This document shows positions 28,871 to 37,187 of a stretch of DNA of 64,000 bases, one piece after another; positions within the stretch are counted from its first letter, which is position 1, and each line of letters opens with the position of its first letter. This stretch comes from Streptomyces sp. ICC1. GTDB taxonomy: Bacteria; Actinomycetota; Actinomycetes; Streptomycetales; Streptomycetaceae. Position numbers and translations under genes: made by a program. The stretch is from contig NZ_CP030287.1 in assembly GCF_003287935.1 (NCBI RefSeq), forward strand, positions 5,535,022 through 5,599,021, written 5' to 3'. The notes beneath the pieces are model-generated. The model did not search any database and was not told where the DNA came from. It saw only the letters and a list, made by a program, of their open reading frames with translations.

Positions 28871-29638
28871 ATGCGTGAAACCGAGCTCGCCCTGCGCTGG
28901 CTCGCCGAGGACGGGCTGACCCGGGACGGCGACGGCGCGTGGTGGTACGTCGATGCCCCGGGCGAACCGGCCGAGGCCACCAGCACGGCCGACATCGCCG
29001 AGACGTGGGGGTTCCTGGTCTTCGAGGACGAGCGGCTCGGACCCGCCGACCGGGTCCGGGTGGCGCTCGGCCTGATGGACCTGGTCGGCAGCCACGTCCT
29101 GGTGCACCGACCGATCCACCGGGCACACCTCGGACCGGCCGGGCCGCTGCCGGTCGAGGTCCTCTGGGAGGGTTTCCGGCGGCGGCTGGAGGCCGGGCCG
29201 GAACCCGAGGCGGTCACCGACGCGCTGTGGCTGGACTGGTTCGAGCACGGCCAGAGCGCCGACGCCGCCTTCACCGCGGTGCTCGGGCAGGACGCGCACC
29301 GGATCCGGGCCGACGCCCCCGAGGGCCTGCTGCTGCGGGCCCGGCGGGTGCTGGCGTGTTCCGGGCCGGTCCCCTGGGCGACGAAGGAGCCCGCCTACCG
29401 GGCCGCCGCACAGGTGCCGGAGCTGCGTCCGGCCGTGTTCCGCGCCGTGCTGGGCAGCTACCACGACCTCTACGGCAACCTCGAACCGGCCGCCGCACTC
29501 GCCCTCCTGGACTCCTTGCGCCTGCCGCCCGCCACCGCGCACCTGGCCGCGCTGCGCACCGTACTCGCGGCCGGCCACGTGAACCACCGCCACGCCCCGG
29601 ACGCATGGCGGAAGGCGGCGGACGCCCCGCCCCGGTGA
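28871..29638 (+). CDS. Hypothetical protein
   Basis: A 255-residue acidic protein I cannot place. The N-terminal part (LALRWLAEDGLTRDGDGAWW) and the alternating Ala/Leu helices of the C-terminal half (TAVLGQDAHRIRADAPEGLL, PELRPAVFRAVLGSYHDLYG) suggest a helical fold. No signal peptide or membrane segment. The ATG at 28871 follows an in-frame GTG, either of which could be used. It lies between an O-methyltransferase and DUF4328 gene, both on the other strand, without an obvious partner. Confidence 0.65.
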   Translation: MRETELALRWLAEDGLTRDGDGAWWYVDAPGEPAEATSTADIAETWGFLVFEDERLGPADRVRVALGLMDLVGSHVLVHRPIHRAHLGPAGPLPVEVLWEGFRRRLEAGPEPEAVTDALWLDWFEHGQSADAAFTAVLGQDAHRIRADAPEGLLLRARRVLACSGPVPWATKEPAYRAAAQVPELRPAVFRAVLGSYHDLYGNLEPAAALALLDSLRLPPATAHLAALRTVLAAGHVNHRHAPDAWRKAADAPPR

Positions 29639-29653
29639 CCGGACCGGGCCGGC

Positions 29654-29674
29654 GCGGCGCCGGCGCGGCGCCGC
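29654..29674. terminator. Bidirectional hairpin terminator
   Basis: Perfect 9-base arms (29654-29662, 29666-29674) around a 3-base loop lie exactly between two convergent genes, ending 16 bases after one and 6 bases before the other. It is a likely shared terminator. Confidence 0.7.
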
Positions 29675-29679
29675 GCGGC

Positions 29680-30360
29680 TCAGCCGGCCGGCTGCAGGGC
29701 AGGCTGCAGGGCCGACAGGCGGCGTACGAAGAGCACGGCCAGTCCCGCCGCCGCGGCGTAGACCAGGTCGGAGCCCGCGCCGAGCAGGGCCGCTTCGCGC
29801 AGTGCGCCCTGGGACGTGCCGCCGTCGGCGAACCAGCTCGCAGCGCCCGACGCGAGCATCGCCGCGCCGAGTCCGCCGGCCCAGGCGAAGACGGGCGCGG
29901 GTGAGGCCGCCGCGACCCGGCCGGGCAGCCGCGAGGCACTGGCCTTCCACGCCTTCGCGGCGATCAGGCAGGGCAGGACGGTCCAGCCCAGGACCGGGAT
30001 GAACCAGACTCCGATCGCCCAGCCGGCGCCGCCCCGGAAGCTTCCCGGCGCGTACACGCCGGCGTTGACCCGGACCCGGTGGAACCAGACGATGAAGACC
30101 ACCGCCGTCGGGATCGTGGCCAGCAGGACCAGGCTCATCGCCATCGAGAGCAGCGTCCGGGAATGCCCCAGCCCCATGACCTCCGCGAAGCTGTCCAGCG
30201 CCCGGTACCGGTAGACCCCGGCGGCCGCGGCCAGCAGCCGGGTCGCGGCGCACAGGCCGAGCAGTACGGTCAGGGCCGTCGCCAGTCCCCTCAGCGAGCG
30301 GAGCGGCGAGCGGGCCGGCGGCGCGCCGGGCGGAGACGGTCTTGCGGTACCGGTGGACAT
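29680..30360 (-). CDS. DUF4328 membrane protein
   Basis: A 226-residue membrane protein with the DUF4328 signature. Helices are visible at ~25-48 (LATALTVLLGLCAATRLLAA), ~72-93 (SMAMSLVLLATIPTAVVFIV), in the motif WFHRVRVNAGVYAP followed by GWAIGVWFIPVLGW, and two more near the C-terminus. The proline-rich N-terminus should be cytoplasmic. Function of the family is unknown. It stands alone between convergent and tandem neighbours. Confidence 0.85.
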   Translation of the reverse strand: MSTGTARPSPPGAPPARSPLRSLRGLATALTVLLGLCAATRLLAAAAGVYRYRALDSFAEVMGLGHSRTLLSMAMSLVLLATIPTAVVFIVWFHRVRVNAGVYAPGSFRGGAGWAIGVWFIPVLGWTVLPCLIAAKAWKASASRLPGRVAAASPAPVFAWAGGLGAAMLASGAASWFADGGTSQGALREAALLGAGSDLVYAAAAGLAVLFVRRLSALQPALQPAG

Positions 30361-30452
30361 GACGAGGGACCCCCCACGGGTGCGTTGACATGCGGAAGCC
30401 CGCCAACATACGGCAGCCGCACGGAGGCCTCCCCGGCGGCCCCGCGCCGCGG

Positions 30453-30475
30453 GGCGCCCCGGCGGCCGGGGCGCC
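30453..30475 (-). terminator. Hairpin terminator of the mannosidase operon
   Basis: Perfect 10-base arms (30453-30462, 30466-30475) with a 3-base loop begin 12 bases after the alpha-mannosidase stop. A very stable GC hairpin and a good end for the ABC transporter/mannosidase transcript. Confidence 0.7.
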
Positions 30476-30486
30476 GCGCGGGGGTT

Positions 30487-33400
30487 TCAGGACCGGTGGA
30501 GGCGGAGTGTGACGATCTGGAACGGGCGCAGCGTCAGGGGGACGGTGCCGTCCGGGGTGAGCGGGCCGACGGCCGTCCCCTCCAGGGGCCGCTCCAGGAG
30601 GTCGCTCTCGACCGCCGCCGACAGGGGGAAGCCCGCCGTCAGGGTGGCCCGCGCCCGGCCGCCGCCGGATTCGTAGAGGCGGACCACGACGTCGCCGCCG
30701 CGGTCCTCGGCCAGCTTGACCGACTCGACCACGACCGCGTCGCCGTCCACCGCCACCAGCGGCGCGACCGGGCCCGCGCCCGTGACCGTCCGCTCCGGGA
30801 GGTTGAGCGCGTGGCCCTCGCGCACCGCGTCGGAGAGGGCCGCACCGGGGGCGAGCGAGTAGCGCAGGGTGTGCGCGCCCTGGTCGGTCTCCGGATCGGG
30901 ATAGCGCGGCGCCCGCAGGAGGGAGAGGCGGATCGTCGTCGTCTGTCCGCCGTCGGGGCGCACGTCGCGGGTCACGTCGTGGCCGTACGTGGAGTCGTTG
31001 AGGACGGCGACGCCCCAGCCCGGCTCCTCCGCGTGGATCCAGCGGTGCGCGCAGATCTCGAACTTGGCCGCCTCCCAAGAGGTGTTGGTGTGGGTGGCCC
31101 GGTACACGTGCCCGAACTGGGTCTCCGAGGCGGTTCGTTCGGCCTTGACGTCCAGTGGGAAGGCCGCCTTGAGGAGCTTCTCCGTCTCGTGCCAGTCCAC
31201 GTCCGTGACGATGTCCACCGTCTTGGCGCCCGCCCGCAGCGTGACCGACTGGACGACCGAGGAGGAGCCGAAGGAGCGGGCCGCGCGGACCGTGGCCGAG
31301 AACGGCCCGGTCTCCGCGAGCGCCAGGGCGTCCACGTCCACCAGGTCGGTGACCTTGTTGCGGTAGAACGCGTCGATGTCCCACGCGTCCCACATGTTGG
31401 GGAAGTCGGGGTGGATCTGGAGCAGGTTCGCGGCGGCGCCCGGTGCGACCGACTCGCGTCCGGCCTCCAGGTCGTAGGCGGAGACGATCAGGCCGCGGCC
31501 GTCGATCTCCACGCGCAGGCGCCCGTTGGCGAGGACGTGGCCGCCGCCGCGGCGCTCCTCGACGGTGACGGGCTGCCCGGCGGCGGCCGGCCGCGACGCA
31601 CCGCCGGCCGCGATGCCGCGCCGGGCGTGCGGGGAGCAGTTGAAGACGAGCTCTTCCTCGCCCTCGCCCGCCAGGGCGCGCTGCGCGGCCAGGGTGAGGG
31701 CGGTCAGCTCCTCCTCCACCTCCGCGTACGTCTCGCGCGCCTCGCGGTGCACCCAGGCGATGGAGGAGCCGGGGAGGATGTCGTGGAACTGGTGGAGCAG
31801 CACGGTCTTCCAGATCCGCTCCAGCTCCTCGTACGGGTACGCGTACCCGGGGAACGTCACCGCGGCCGTGGACGCCCACAGTTCGGCCTCGTGCAGCAGC
31901 GACTCGCTGCGCCGGTTGCCCTGCTTGGTCTTGGCCTGCGAGGTGTAGGTGCCCCGGTGCAGCTCGAGGTAGAGCTCGCCGGCCCAGACGGGCGCGTCCC
32001 CGTACTCGGCGTGCGCCTTCTCGAAGAACGCGTCGGGGCGCTCGATCTCCACGCGCGGGGAGCCTTCGAGATTCCGCTGCCGCTTGGCGCGGGCGAGCTG
32101 CTCGCGCGTGGGGCCGCCGCCGCCGTCGCCCCAGCCGAAGGGGACCAGTGAGCGTGAACCCCGGCCCTTCTCCTGGTAGTTGCGGGCGGCGTGCGCCATC
32201 TGGGCTCCGCCGAGGTCGGAGTTGTAGGTGTCGACGGGCGGGAAGTGCGTGAAGACGCGGGAGCCGTCGATGCCCTCCCACCAGAAGGTGTGGTGGGGGA
32301 ACTTGTTGACCTGGGACCAGGAGATCTTCTGGGTCAGGAACCACTGGGAGCCGGAGAGCTTGACGATCTGCGGCATCGCGGCGGTGTAGCCGAAGGAGTC
32401 GGGCAGCCAGACGTTGTCGGTCTCGATGCCGAACTCGTCCATGAAGAACTTCTTGCCGTAGAGGAACTGTCGGGCCATGGCCTCGCCACCGACCATGTTG
32501 GTGTCGGACTCCACCCACATGCCGCCGACCGGCACGAACTGCCCGTCCGCGATCTTCTTCTTGACCCGTTCGAAGAGCTCGGGCCGGTGCGTCTTGATCC
32601 AGTCGAGCTGTTGGGCCTGCGACATGGCGAAGACGAACTCGGGGTGCTCGTCCATCAGGTTGACCATGTTGGACGCGGTCCGCGCGACCTTGCGCACCGT
32701 CTCGCGCAGCGGCCACAGCCAGGCCGAGTCGATGTGGGCGTGGCCGATCGCGCTGATCCGGTGGGCGGAGGCGTGGGCGGGGGCCGCCAGCGCGCCGGCG
32801 AGCCGGGCGCGGGCGGCGGGCGCCGTGCCGGGGACGTCGTCCAGGTCCACGGCGTCGAGGGCGGAGTCCAGGGCGCGCAGGATCTCGTAGCGCCGGGCGT
32901 CGCGCCCGTCGAGCTGTGTCATCAGGTCGTGGAGGACCTCCAGGTCCTGTACGAGCTCCCAGACCTCGGTCTCGAAGACGGCGAGGTCCATCCGGGCGAG
33001 CCGGTAGAGGGGCTGGTCTCCGCTGGTCCGGACGTCGCCCTCGTACGTCGCCGAGTGGTCGACCAGGACCGGGTTCGAGGCGCCCTCGACGTACCACTCG
33101 ATCCGCTCGCCGCCGACCGCGGAGTCGGCGACGCGCACCCAGTCGTTGTACGGGTTGAGCGCTTTGACCTCCCCGCCGTCGGCCCGGTGGACCAGGCCCT
33201 CGCACTGGAAGCCGGGCATCATCCGGTCGAAGCCGAGGTCGAGGACGGCCTCGACGGTGCGCCCCGCCCAGCCGGCGGGGACGGTGCCCGTGACCTTGAA
33301 CCAGGTGGTGCCCCAGGCCGGGCCCCACGCGTCACCGATGGCGCAGGGTCCGTACGCGGCCGCGAGGCCTTCGGCGACGGGGACGGGCTCGCCGGGGGCC

Positions 33401-33510
33401 TCCCAGCGTTCGATGGCCAGCGGGACCGAACGGGAGTGCACGGCGGGCTTGATGCGTTCCTTGAGGACGCGGCGCAGGCGGTGTTCGGTGATGCTGCGGT
33501 CGTCGTGCAT
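30487..33510 (-). CDS. GH38 alpha-mannosidase
   Basis: A 1007-residue cytoplasmic glycoside hydrolase family 38 enzyme that removes alpha-linked mannose. Zinc ligands lie in HAHIDSAWLWP (H257, H259, D261) and the catalytic nucleophile region is WVESDTN (D336). A third conserved segment is PHHTFWWEGIDG. The ~240-residue N-terminal beta domain and the long C-terminal beta-sandwich region are normal for bacterial members. No signal peptide, so oligosaccharides would be imported first, presumably by the ABC transporter encoded just upstream in the same direction (98-base gap). Confidence 0.95.
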   Translation of the reverse strand: MHDDRSITEHRLRRVLKERIKPAVHSRSVPLAIERWEAPGEPVPVAEGLAAAYGPCAIGDAWGPAWGTTWFKVTGTVPAGWAGRTVEAVLDLGFDRMMPGFQCEGLVHRADGGEVKALNPYNDWVRVADSAVGGERIEWYVEGASNPVLVDHSATYEGDVRTSGDQPLYRLARMDLAVFETEVWELVQDLEVLHDLMTQLDGRDARRYEILRALDSALDAVDLDDVPGTAPAARARLAGALAAPAHASAHRISAIGHAHIDSAWLWPLRETVRKVARTASNMVNLMDEHPEFVFAMSQAQQLDWIKTHRPELFERVKKKIADGQFVPVGGMWVESDTNMVGGEAMARQFLYGKKFFMDEFGIETDNVWLPDSFGYTAAMPQIVKLSGSQWFLTQKISWSQVNKFPHHTFWWEGIDGSRVFTHFPPVDTYNSDLGGAQMAHAARNYQEKGRGSRSLVPFGWGDGGGGPTREQLARAKRQRNLEGSPRVEIERPDAFFEKAHAEYGDAPVWAGELYLELHRGTYTSQAKTKQGNRRSESLLHEAELWASTAAVTFPGYAYPYEELERIWKTVLLHQFHDILPGSSIAWVHREARETYAEVEEELTALTLAAQRALAGEGEEELVFNCSPHARRGIAAGGASRPAAAGQPVTVEERRGGGHVLANGRLRVEIDGRGLIVSAYDLEAGRESVAPGAAANLLQIHPDFPNMWDAWDIDAFYRNKVTDLVDVDALALAETGPFSATVRAARSFGSSSVVQSVTLRAGAKTVDIVTDVDWHETEKLLKAAFPLDVKAERTASETQFGHVYRATHTNTSWEAAKFEICAHRWIHAEEPGWGVAVLNDSTYGHDVTRDVRPDGGQTTTIRLSLLRAPRYPDPETDQGAHTLRYSLAPGAALSDAVREGHALNLPERTVTGAGPVAPLVAVDGDAVVVESVKLAEDRGGDVVVRLYESGGGRARATLTAGFPLSAAVESDLLERPLEGTAVGPLTPDGTVPLTLRPFQIVTLRLHRS

Positions 33511-33608
33511 GGCGGCTGCTCCAGGTGGAGAGTGAGCGGATCGTGCGGTCCGGCGGTCAGGCGGTCAGGGGCGAGAGGGGAGACGGAGAGGGAGGGAGAG
33601 GGCGCGGG

Positions 33609-34436
33609 TCACGTCTTGACGGCCCCGTCGCCCACGCCCTTGAAGAAGAAGCGCTGGAGGGCGAAGAAGAGGAGCATCATCGGGATCAGCGCGGCCATCG
33701 CGCCGGCGGCGATGATGCGCTGGTCGCTGACGGTGGTGGCGCCGGCCAGGGTCTTCAGGCCGAGTTGGAGGGTGTGGTTCTCGCTGTCGGTCAGCACCAG
33801 CAGCGGCCAGAGGAAGTCGTCCCACGCACCCATGAAGCTGGTGATGCAGACGACGGCCAGCGCCCCCTTGGCGGCCGGGAGGAAGACCCGGGTGAAGCGG
33901 GTCCACTCGCCGGCGCCGTCGAGGACCGCGGCCTCCTCCAGCTCCGCGGGTACGGCGAGGAAGGCCGATCGCATGATCATGATGTTGAGGACGGACACGG
34001 CGCCGGGCAGCCAGACGCCGATGAGGGTGTCGACCAGGCCCATCTCGCGGATCGTGAGGAACATCGAGATCATCACGGACTCGAAGGGGAACATCAGCGT
34101 CGCCACGAGCACGGTGAAGACGGCTCTGCGGCCCTTCCAGGCGGCGCGCGAGAGGGCGTAGCCGCCCATCGCCGCGAACAGCAGGTTCGAGGTGACGGCG
34201 AGCAGCGCCACGGTCAGGGTGTTGCCGACGTACTGGAGCAGCGGGAACGACTCCGCGACCCGGACGTAGTTGTCGAGGGTGGGCCGCGCGGGCAGCACCC
34301 CGTCGTACACGTTCTCCGTGCGGCCGCGGATCGAGGTCAGGAACTGCCAGACGATCGGCCCGAGCATGACCACGAGCATCAGGAGGAGCGTGGCGTACCG
34401 GCCCGCGAGGCCGATCCGGAAGGAGGGCGCCCTCAC
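33609..34436 (-). CDS. Carbohydrate ABC transporter permease (MalG type)
   Basis: A 275-residue inner-membrane permease of CUT1 sugar importers. Six helices are visible, starting with YATLLLMLVVMLGPIVWQFL, and the conserved EAA loop reads EEAAVLDGAGEWTRFTRVFLP. Its GTG start overlaps the stop of the first permease gene (GTGA), giving tight coupling. With its partner it forms the channel for a mannose-containing oligosaccharide, judging by the mannosidase downstream. Confidence 0.93.
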   Translation of the reverse strand: MRAPSFRIGLAGRYATLLLMLVVMLGPIVWQFLTSIRGRTENVYDGVLPARPTLDNYVRVAESFPLLQYVGNTLTVALLAVTSNLLFAAMGGYALSRAAWKGRRAVFTVLVATLMFPFESVMISMFLTIREMGLVDTLIGVWLPGAVSVLNIMIMRSAFLAVPAELEEAAVLDGAGEWTRFTRVFLPAAKGALAVVCITSFMGAWDDFLWPLLVLTDSENHTLQLGLKTLAGATTVSDQRIIAAGAMAALIPMMLLFFALQRFFFKGVGDGAVKT

Positions 34437-35380
34437 CTCTCGTCTCCCTTGGACAGGCGGCGGCCCAGCAGGCTGAAGACCAGCGTCAGGAGGAACAGCA
34501 GGATGGAGATGGCGGCCGCGTAACCGGTCTCGCCGGCGAAGCCGAGACCGACCTGGCGGATGAGGAAGGGCAGGGTACGGGCGCCGCCGCCGGGCCCGCC
34601 GCTCTCGCCGCCGAGGATGTAGATCTCGGTGAAGACGCGGAGCGCGGAGATGGCGGAGAGGGTGCCGACCAGCAGCATCATCGGCTTCACCTGGGGGACG
34701 GTGATGCTGAAGAAGCGGCGTACGGGTCCCGCGCCGTCGAGCGCCGCGGCCTCGTGGAGGGAGGCGGAGACGTTCCCGAGGGCCGCCAGGTAGAAGACCA
34801 TGTAGTAGCCGAGGCCCTTCCACACGGTCACGATCATCGCGGAGACCAGCAGCATGGTGCTGTCGGTCAGGAACGGGATCGGCTCGGAGACGATGCTCAG
34901 CTTCCGGAACACCGTGTTGACCAGGCCGTCGCTGCGCAGCACCCACTGCCAGATGAGGCCGACGACCACGGCCGAGGCGATCACCGGGGTGTAGAACGCC
35001 GAGCGGAAGAAGCCGATCCCGGGGACCTCCCGCTGGACGAGGACGGCGAGGGCCAGCGGCAGGAACACCAGGCACGGGACGACGACCACGAGGTACAGCA
35101 CGCTGTTGCCGGTGGCGACCCAGAAGTCGGGGTCGCCGAAGGCGCGGGCGTAGTTGTCGAAGCCGACGAACCCGCCGCCGCGCAGGATCTGCGCGTCGGT
35201 GAGCGAGAGGATCACGGTGTTGACGAACGGCCAGAGGCTGAACATCGTCACCATGACCAGGCCCGGGGCGAGGAAGAGGTACGGGGTCCACCACGTGCGG
35301 TGGCGGAGCCCGGTCTCGGCCTCCATGGCGCGCTTCGCCTTCTTGGCGTTCCTGCCGATCCCCGCGCTGTCCGCCCTCAC
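34433..35380 (-). CDS. Carbohydrate ABC transporter permease (MalF type)
   Basis: A 315-residue permease with six main hydrophobic helices, the first WTPYLFLAPGLVMVTMFSLW, and the EAA loop HEAAALDGAGPVRRFFSITVP. The GTG start overlaps the stop of the binding-protein gene (GTGA). The gene order binding protein, MalF type, MalG type is standard for CUT1 importers. No ATPase gene is in the operon, as usual in Streptomyces, where the shared ATPase MsiK serves many importers. Confidence 0.93.
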   Translation of the reverse strand: MRADSAGIGRNAKKAKRAMEAETGLRHRTWWTPYLFLAPGLVMVTMFSLWPFVNTVILSLTDAQILRGGGFVGFDNYARAFGDPDFWVATGNSVLYLVVVVPCLVFLPLALAVLVQREVPGIGFFRSAFYTPVIASAVVVGLIWQWVLRSDGLVNTVFRKLSIVSEPIPFLTDSTMLLVSAMIVTVWKGLGYYMVFYLAALGNVSASLHEAAALDGAGPVRRFFSITVPQVKPMMLLVGTLSAISALRVFTEIYILGGESGGPGGGARTLPFLIRQVGLGFAGETGYAAAISILLFLLTLVFSLLGRRLSKGDER

Positions 35381-36717
35381 CTCTGCCCCGTCCTGGCGAG
35401 CAGCTTGTTCGCCTCCTCCTGGGCCTTCCTCACGGCCGTCCTGGCGTCCTGCTCGCCCTTGATCGCCTTCTGCACCTCGCGCACGACCGCGTCGCCGACC
35501 TGGTTGGTCCACTGGACGGGGGTGTTGGCGTCGAGATCCGCGCCCTTCAGCTGTTCGGCGCCGACCGCGCGGGCCAGGGTCTCCGCGTCCTTGCCGTCGC
35601 CCTTGTCGGAGAAGTAGGCGTCGGCCAGGCCGGTGGCGTTCGACGGGTAGATGGTCGCCTTCTTGGAGAACTCCACCTGGTTGGGGCCGTTGGTGACCCA
35701 CTTGGCGAACTCGGTCGCCGCGTCCAGGTGCTTGCCGTCCTTGCGGATGCCGAGCGACTGGGCGTAGATCCCGATGTGGCCGAGCGTCCCGGTGACGGCG
35801 TTGGCGACCTGCGTGTCGGCGTAGACCTGCGGGGCGTTCTGCTTGATGTCCCTGACGAAGCCCGGGGATCCGGGGCCGAAGGCGATCTTCCCGCCGCCGT
35901 ACAGCTGGTTGACGTCGTCCGACTTGAGCAGCGACTCCTTGGGCATGGCGCCCTTGTCGTACAGGTCCTTCATCCGCTCGACCCACGCGACGGCCTTGTC
36001 GGTGTCGAAGGCGAACGCGTCCTGCTTGCCGTTCAGGATCGGAATGCCCATCTTCTGCCAGTCCCCGGGCAGTCGCCCCTTGGGGTCGGCCATGAAGGCG
36101 GAGTACCGCCCGCCGGACCCGGCCGCTATCCGCTCGGCGTAGTCGAAGAACTGCTCGACGGTGGTCGGCGGCTTCGCCGGGTCGAGGCCGGACTTCTCGA
36201 AGAGCCTCTTGTTGTACGTGAGGATCTCCGGGGTCACGTACCAGGGGTACGCGAACACCCCCTCCCCCTTTCCGGGCAGCTTGAACTGCTCCCAGGCGCC
36301 GGGCACGTACTCCCCGGCCGCCCCGGGGTCGAGCTTCGCCACGTCGGCGAGCATGCCCCGGTCGGCGAGGAGCTGGAAGCTGTCGGTGGAGAGGTTGACG
36401 ACGTCGGGGAGGGCACCTGCCTGGGCGTCGGCCACGAGCTTCTCGTTGTAGCCGTCGCCCGGCACGTCCTCCCATACGACCTCGGCGTCCGGGTACTTCT
36501 GCTCGAAGGCGTCGATGACGCCCTGCACGTAGGACGTGTGGACCGGCTTCAACTGGAGGGTGCGGAACGTGATCCGGCCGGACACCTTGCCGGTCCTCTC
36601 ACCCTCCTCCACCTCGGCGGCGCCGCCGCCGAGGCCGCATGCGGAGGTCGTGGTCGCGAGGAAAGCACCGGCCACGAGCGCGGTGAGGGCCATGCGGGTC
36701 GCGTTCTCACGGGTCAT
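35377..36717 (-). CDS. Sugar ABC transporter substrate-binding lipoprotein
   Basis: A 446-residue extracellular solute-binding protein (family 1). The N-terminal signal MTRENATRMALTALVAGAFL ends in a lipobox-like TSAC, so Cys27 should be lipid-anchored. Mature features include ITFRTLQLKPVHTSYVQGVI, GVFAYPWYVTPEILTYNKRL (the typical ligand-side loop) and EFAKWVTNGPNQVEFSKKA. I start at the ATG at 36717 because the signal peptide begins there; the longer frame lacks one. First gene of the operon with two permeases and a GH38 mannosidase. Confidence 0.92.
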   Translation of the reverse strand: MTRENATRMALTALVAGAFLATTTSACGLGGGAAEVEEGERTGKVSGRITFRTLQLKPVHTSYVQGVIDAFEQKYPDAEVVWEDVPGDGYNEKLVADAQAGALPDVVNLSTDSFQLLADRGMLADVAKLDPGAAGEYVPGAWEQFKLPGKGEGVFAYPWYVTPEILTYNKRLFEKSGLDPAKPPTTVEQFFDYAERIAAGSGGRYSAFMADPKGRLPGDWQKMGIPILNGKQDAFAFDTDKAVAWVERMKDLYDKGAMPKESLLKSDDVNQLYGGGKIAFGPGSPGFVRDIKQNAPQVYADTQVANAVTGTLGHIGIYAQSLGIRKDGKHLDAATEFAKWVTNGPNQVEFSKKATIYPSNATGLADAYFSDKGDGKDAETLARAVGAEQLKGADLDANTPVQWTNQVGDAVVREVQKAIKGEQDARTAVRKAQEEANKLLARTGQR

Positions 36718-37113
36718 CGTCGCCGCCTTCGGGGGGAGTTCCGGCCTCGTCGCCGGAGCGCTGGGCCCAAACTCGCCCGAAAGCAAGTCCCGGTCAATGC
36801 GACCGGGGTCCCGGGCGGCGGAGGGCGGCAGGTACCCGTACGTCCCGAATTTCGACCGGGATGGCTCGGCCCGTCCGAAAGCCACTCCATCACCACCACT
36901 CTGAACTGTACTGATGCGCTTTAGTCACCCAGGGGTTTGGCGTGATGTCGATTCAATGGCGAACCCGCTTCCCCGCCAGGGTTTGACTCCTTATCGCCTG
37001 TTCATCAAAACCTTCGCTCCCGCGCTTTATCGCGCATACCGCGAAACGCGACCGCCCCGTGCGGTCGATACCCCTTGGTGGGCCCGAACCCGGCCGATGT
37101 ACATTCGGCGCCA
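36718..37113. promoter_or_regulatory. Divergent promoter region, ABC operon and tRNA-like/625-aa gene
   Basis: About 400 bases without a gene, less GC-rich in 36890-37060. Toward the left it must hold the promoter of the sugar-transport operon. Toward the right a promoter-like TTGGTG (37075-37080) and TACATT (37100-37105) are separated by 19 bases; a start about seven bases on would fall at the first base of the tRNA-like element. A hairpin with arms at 37093-37097 and 37105-37109 overlaps the -10. Confidence 0.4.
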
Positions 37114-37184
37114 CGGCGTGTAGCTCAGCAGCCAGAGCACCGAACCCACGTTCGGAGGGCGCAGGGGCAGGACCTGCCACGCCG
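37114..37184 (+). ncRNA. tRNA-like cloverleaf in the leader of the next gene
   Basis: A 71-base cloverleaf: acceptor arms CGGCGTG (37114-37120) and CACGCCG (37178-37184), all 7 pairs; TA linker; D arm GCTC/GAGC (37123-37138) with an 8-base loop; A26; anticodon arm CCGAA/TTCGG (37140-37155) with a 6-base loop; 5-base variable region; T arm GCAGG/CCTGC (37161-37177) with a 7-base loop. GTAGCTCAG and CAGAGCAC are typical tRNA strings. Odd: the T loop is GGCAGGA instead of TTCRANY, the anticodon loop is one base short, and no CCA is encoded. Probably a tRNA mimic or degenerate tRNA, not a decoding tRNA. Confidence 0.65.
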
Positions 37185-37187
37185 GCG

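Noticed and set aside
28364..33328. A 1654-codon minus-strand reading frame
   Set aside because: It is an antisense/alternate-frame shadow across the methyltransferase, DUF4328 and GH38 genes; composition is Arg/Gly/Pro-rich with no domain.
36912..36927. LacI-type operator upstream of the sugar ABC operon
   Set aside because: TGA...TCA ends and a central GCGC are visible, but the arms do not pair well and no LacI gene is adjacent.
37114..37184. An ordinary decoding tRNA gene
   Set aside because: Six-base anticodon loop without U33, a T loop with no TTC, and missing G18-G19 in the D loop argue against aminoacylation and decoding.
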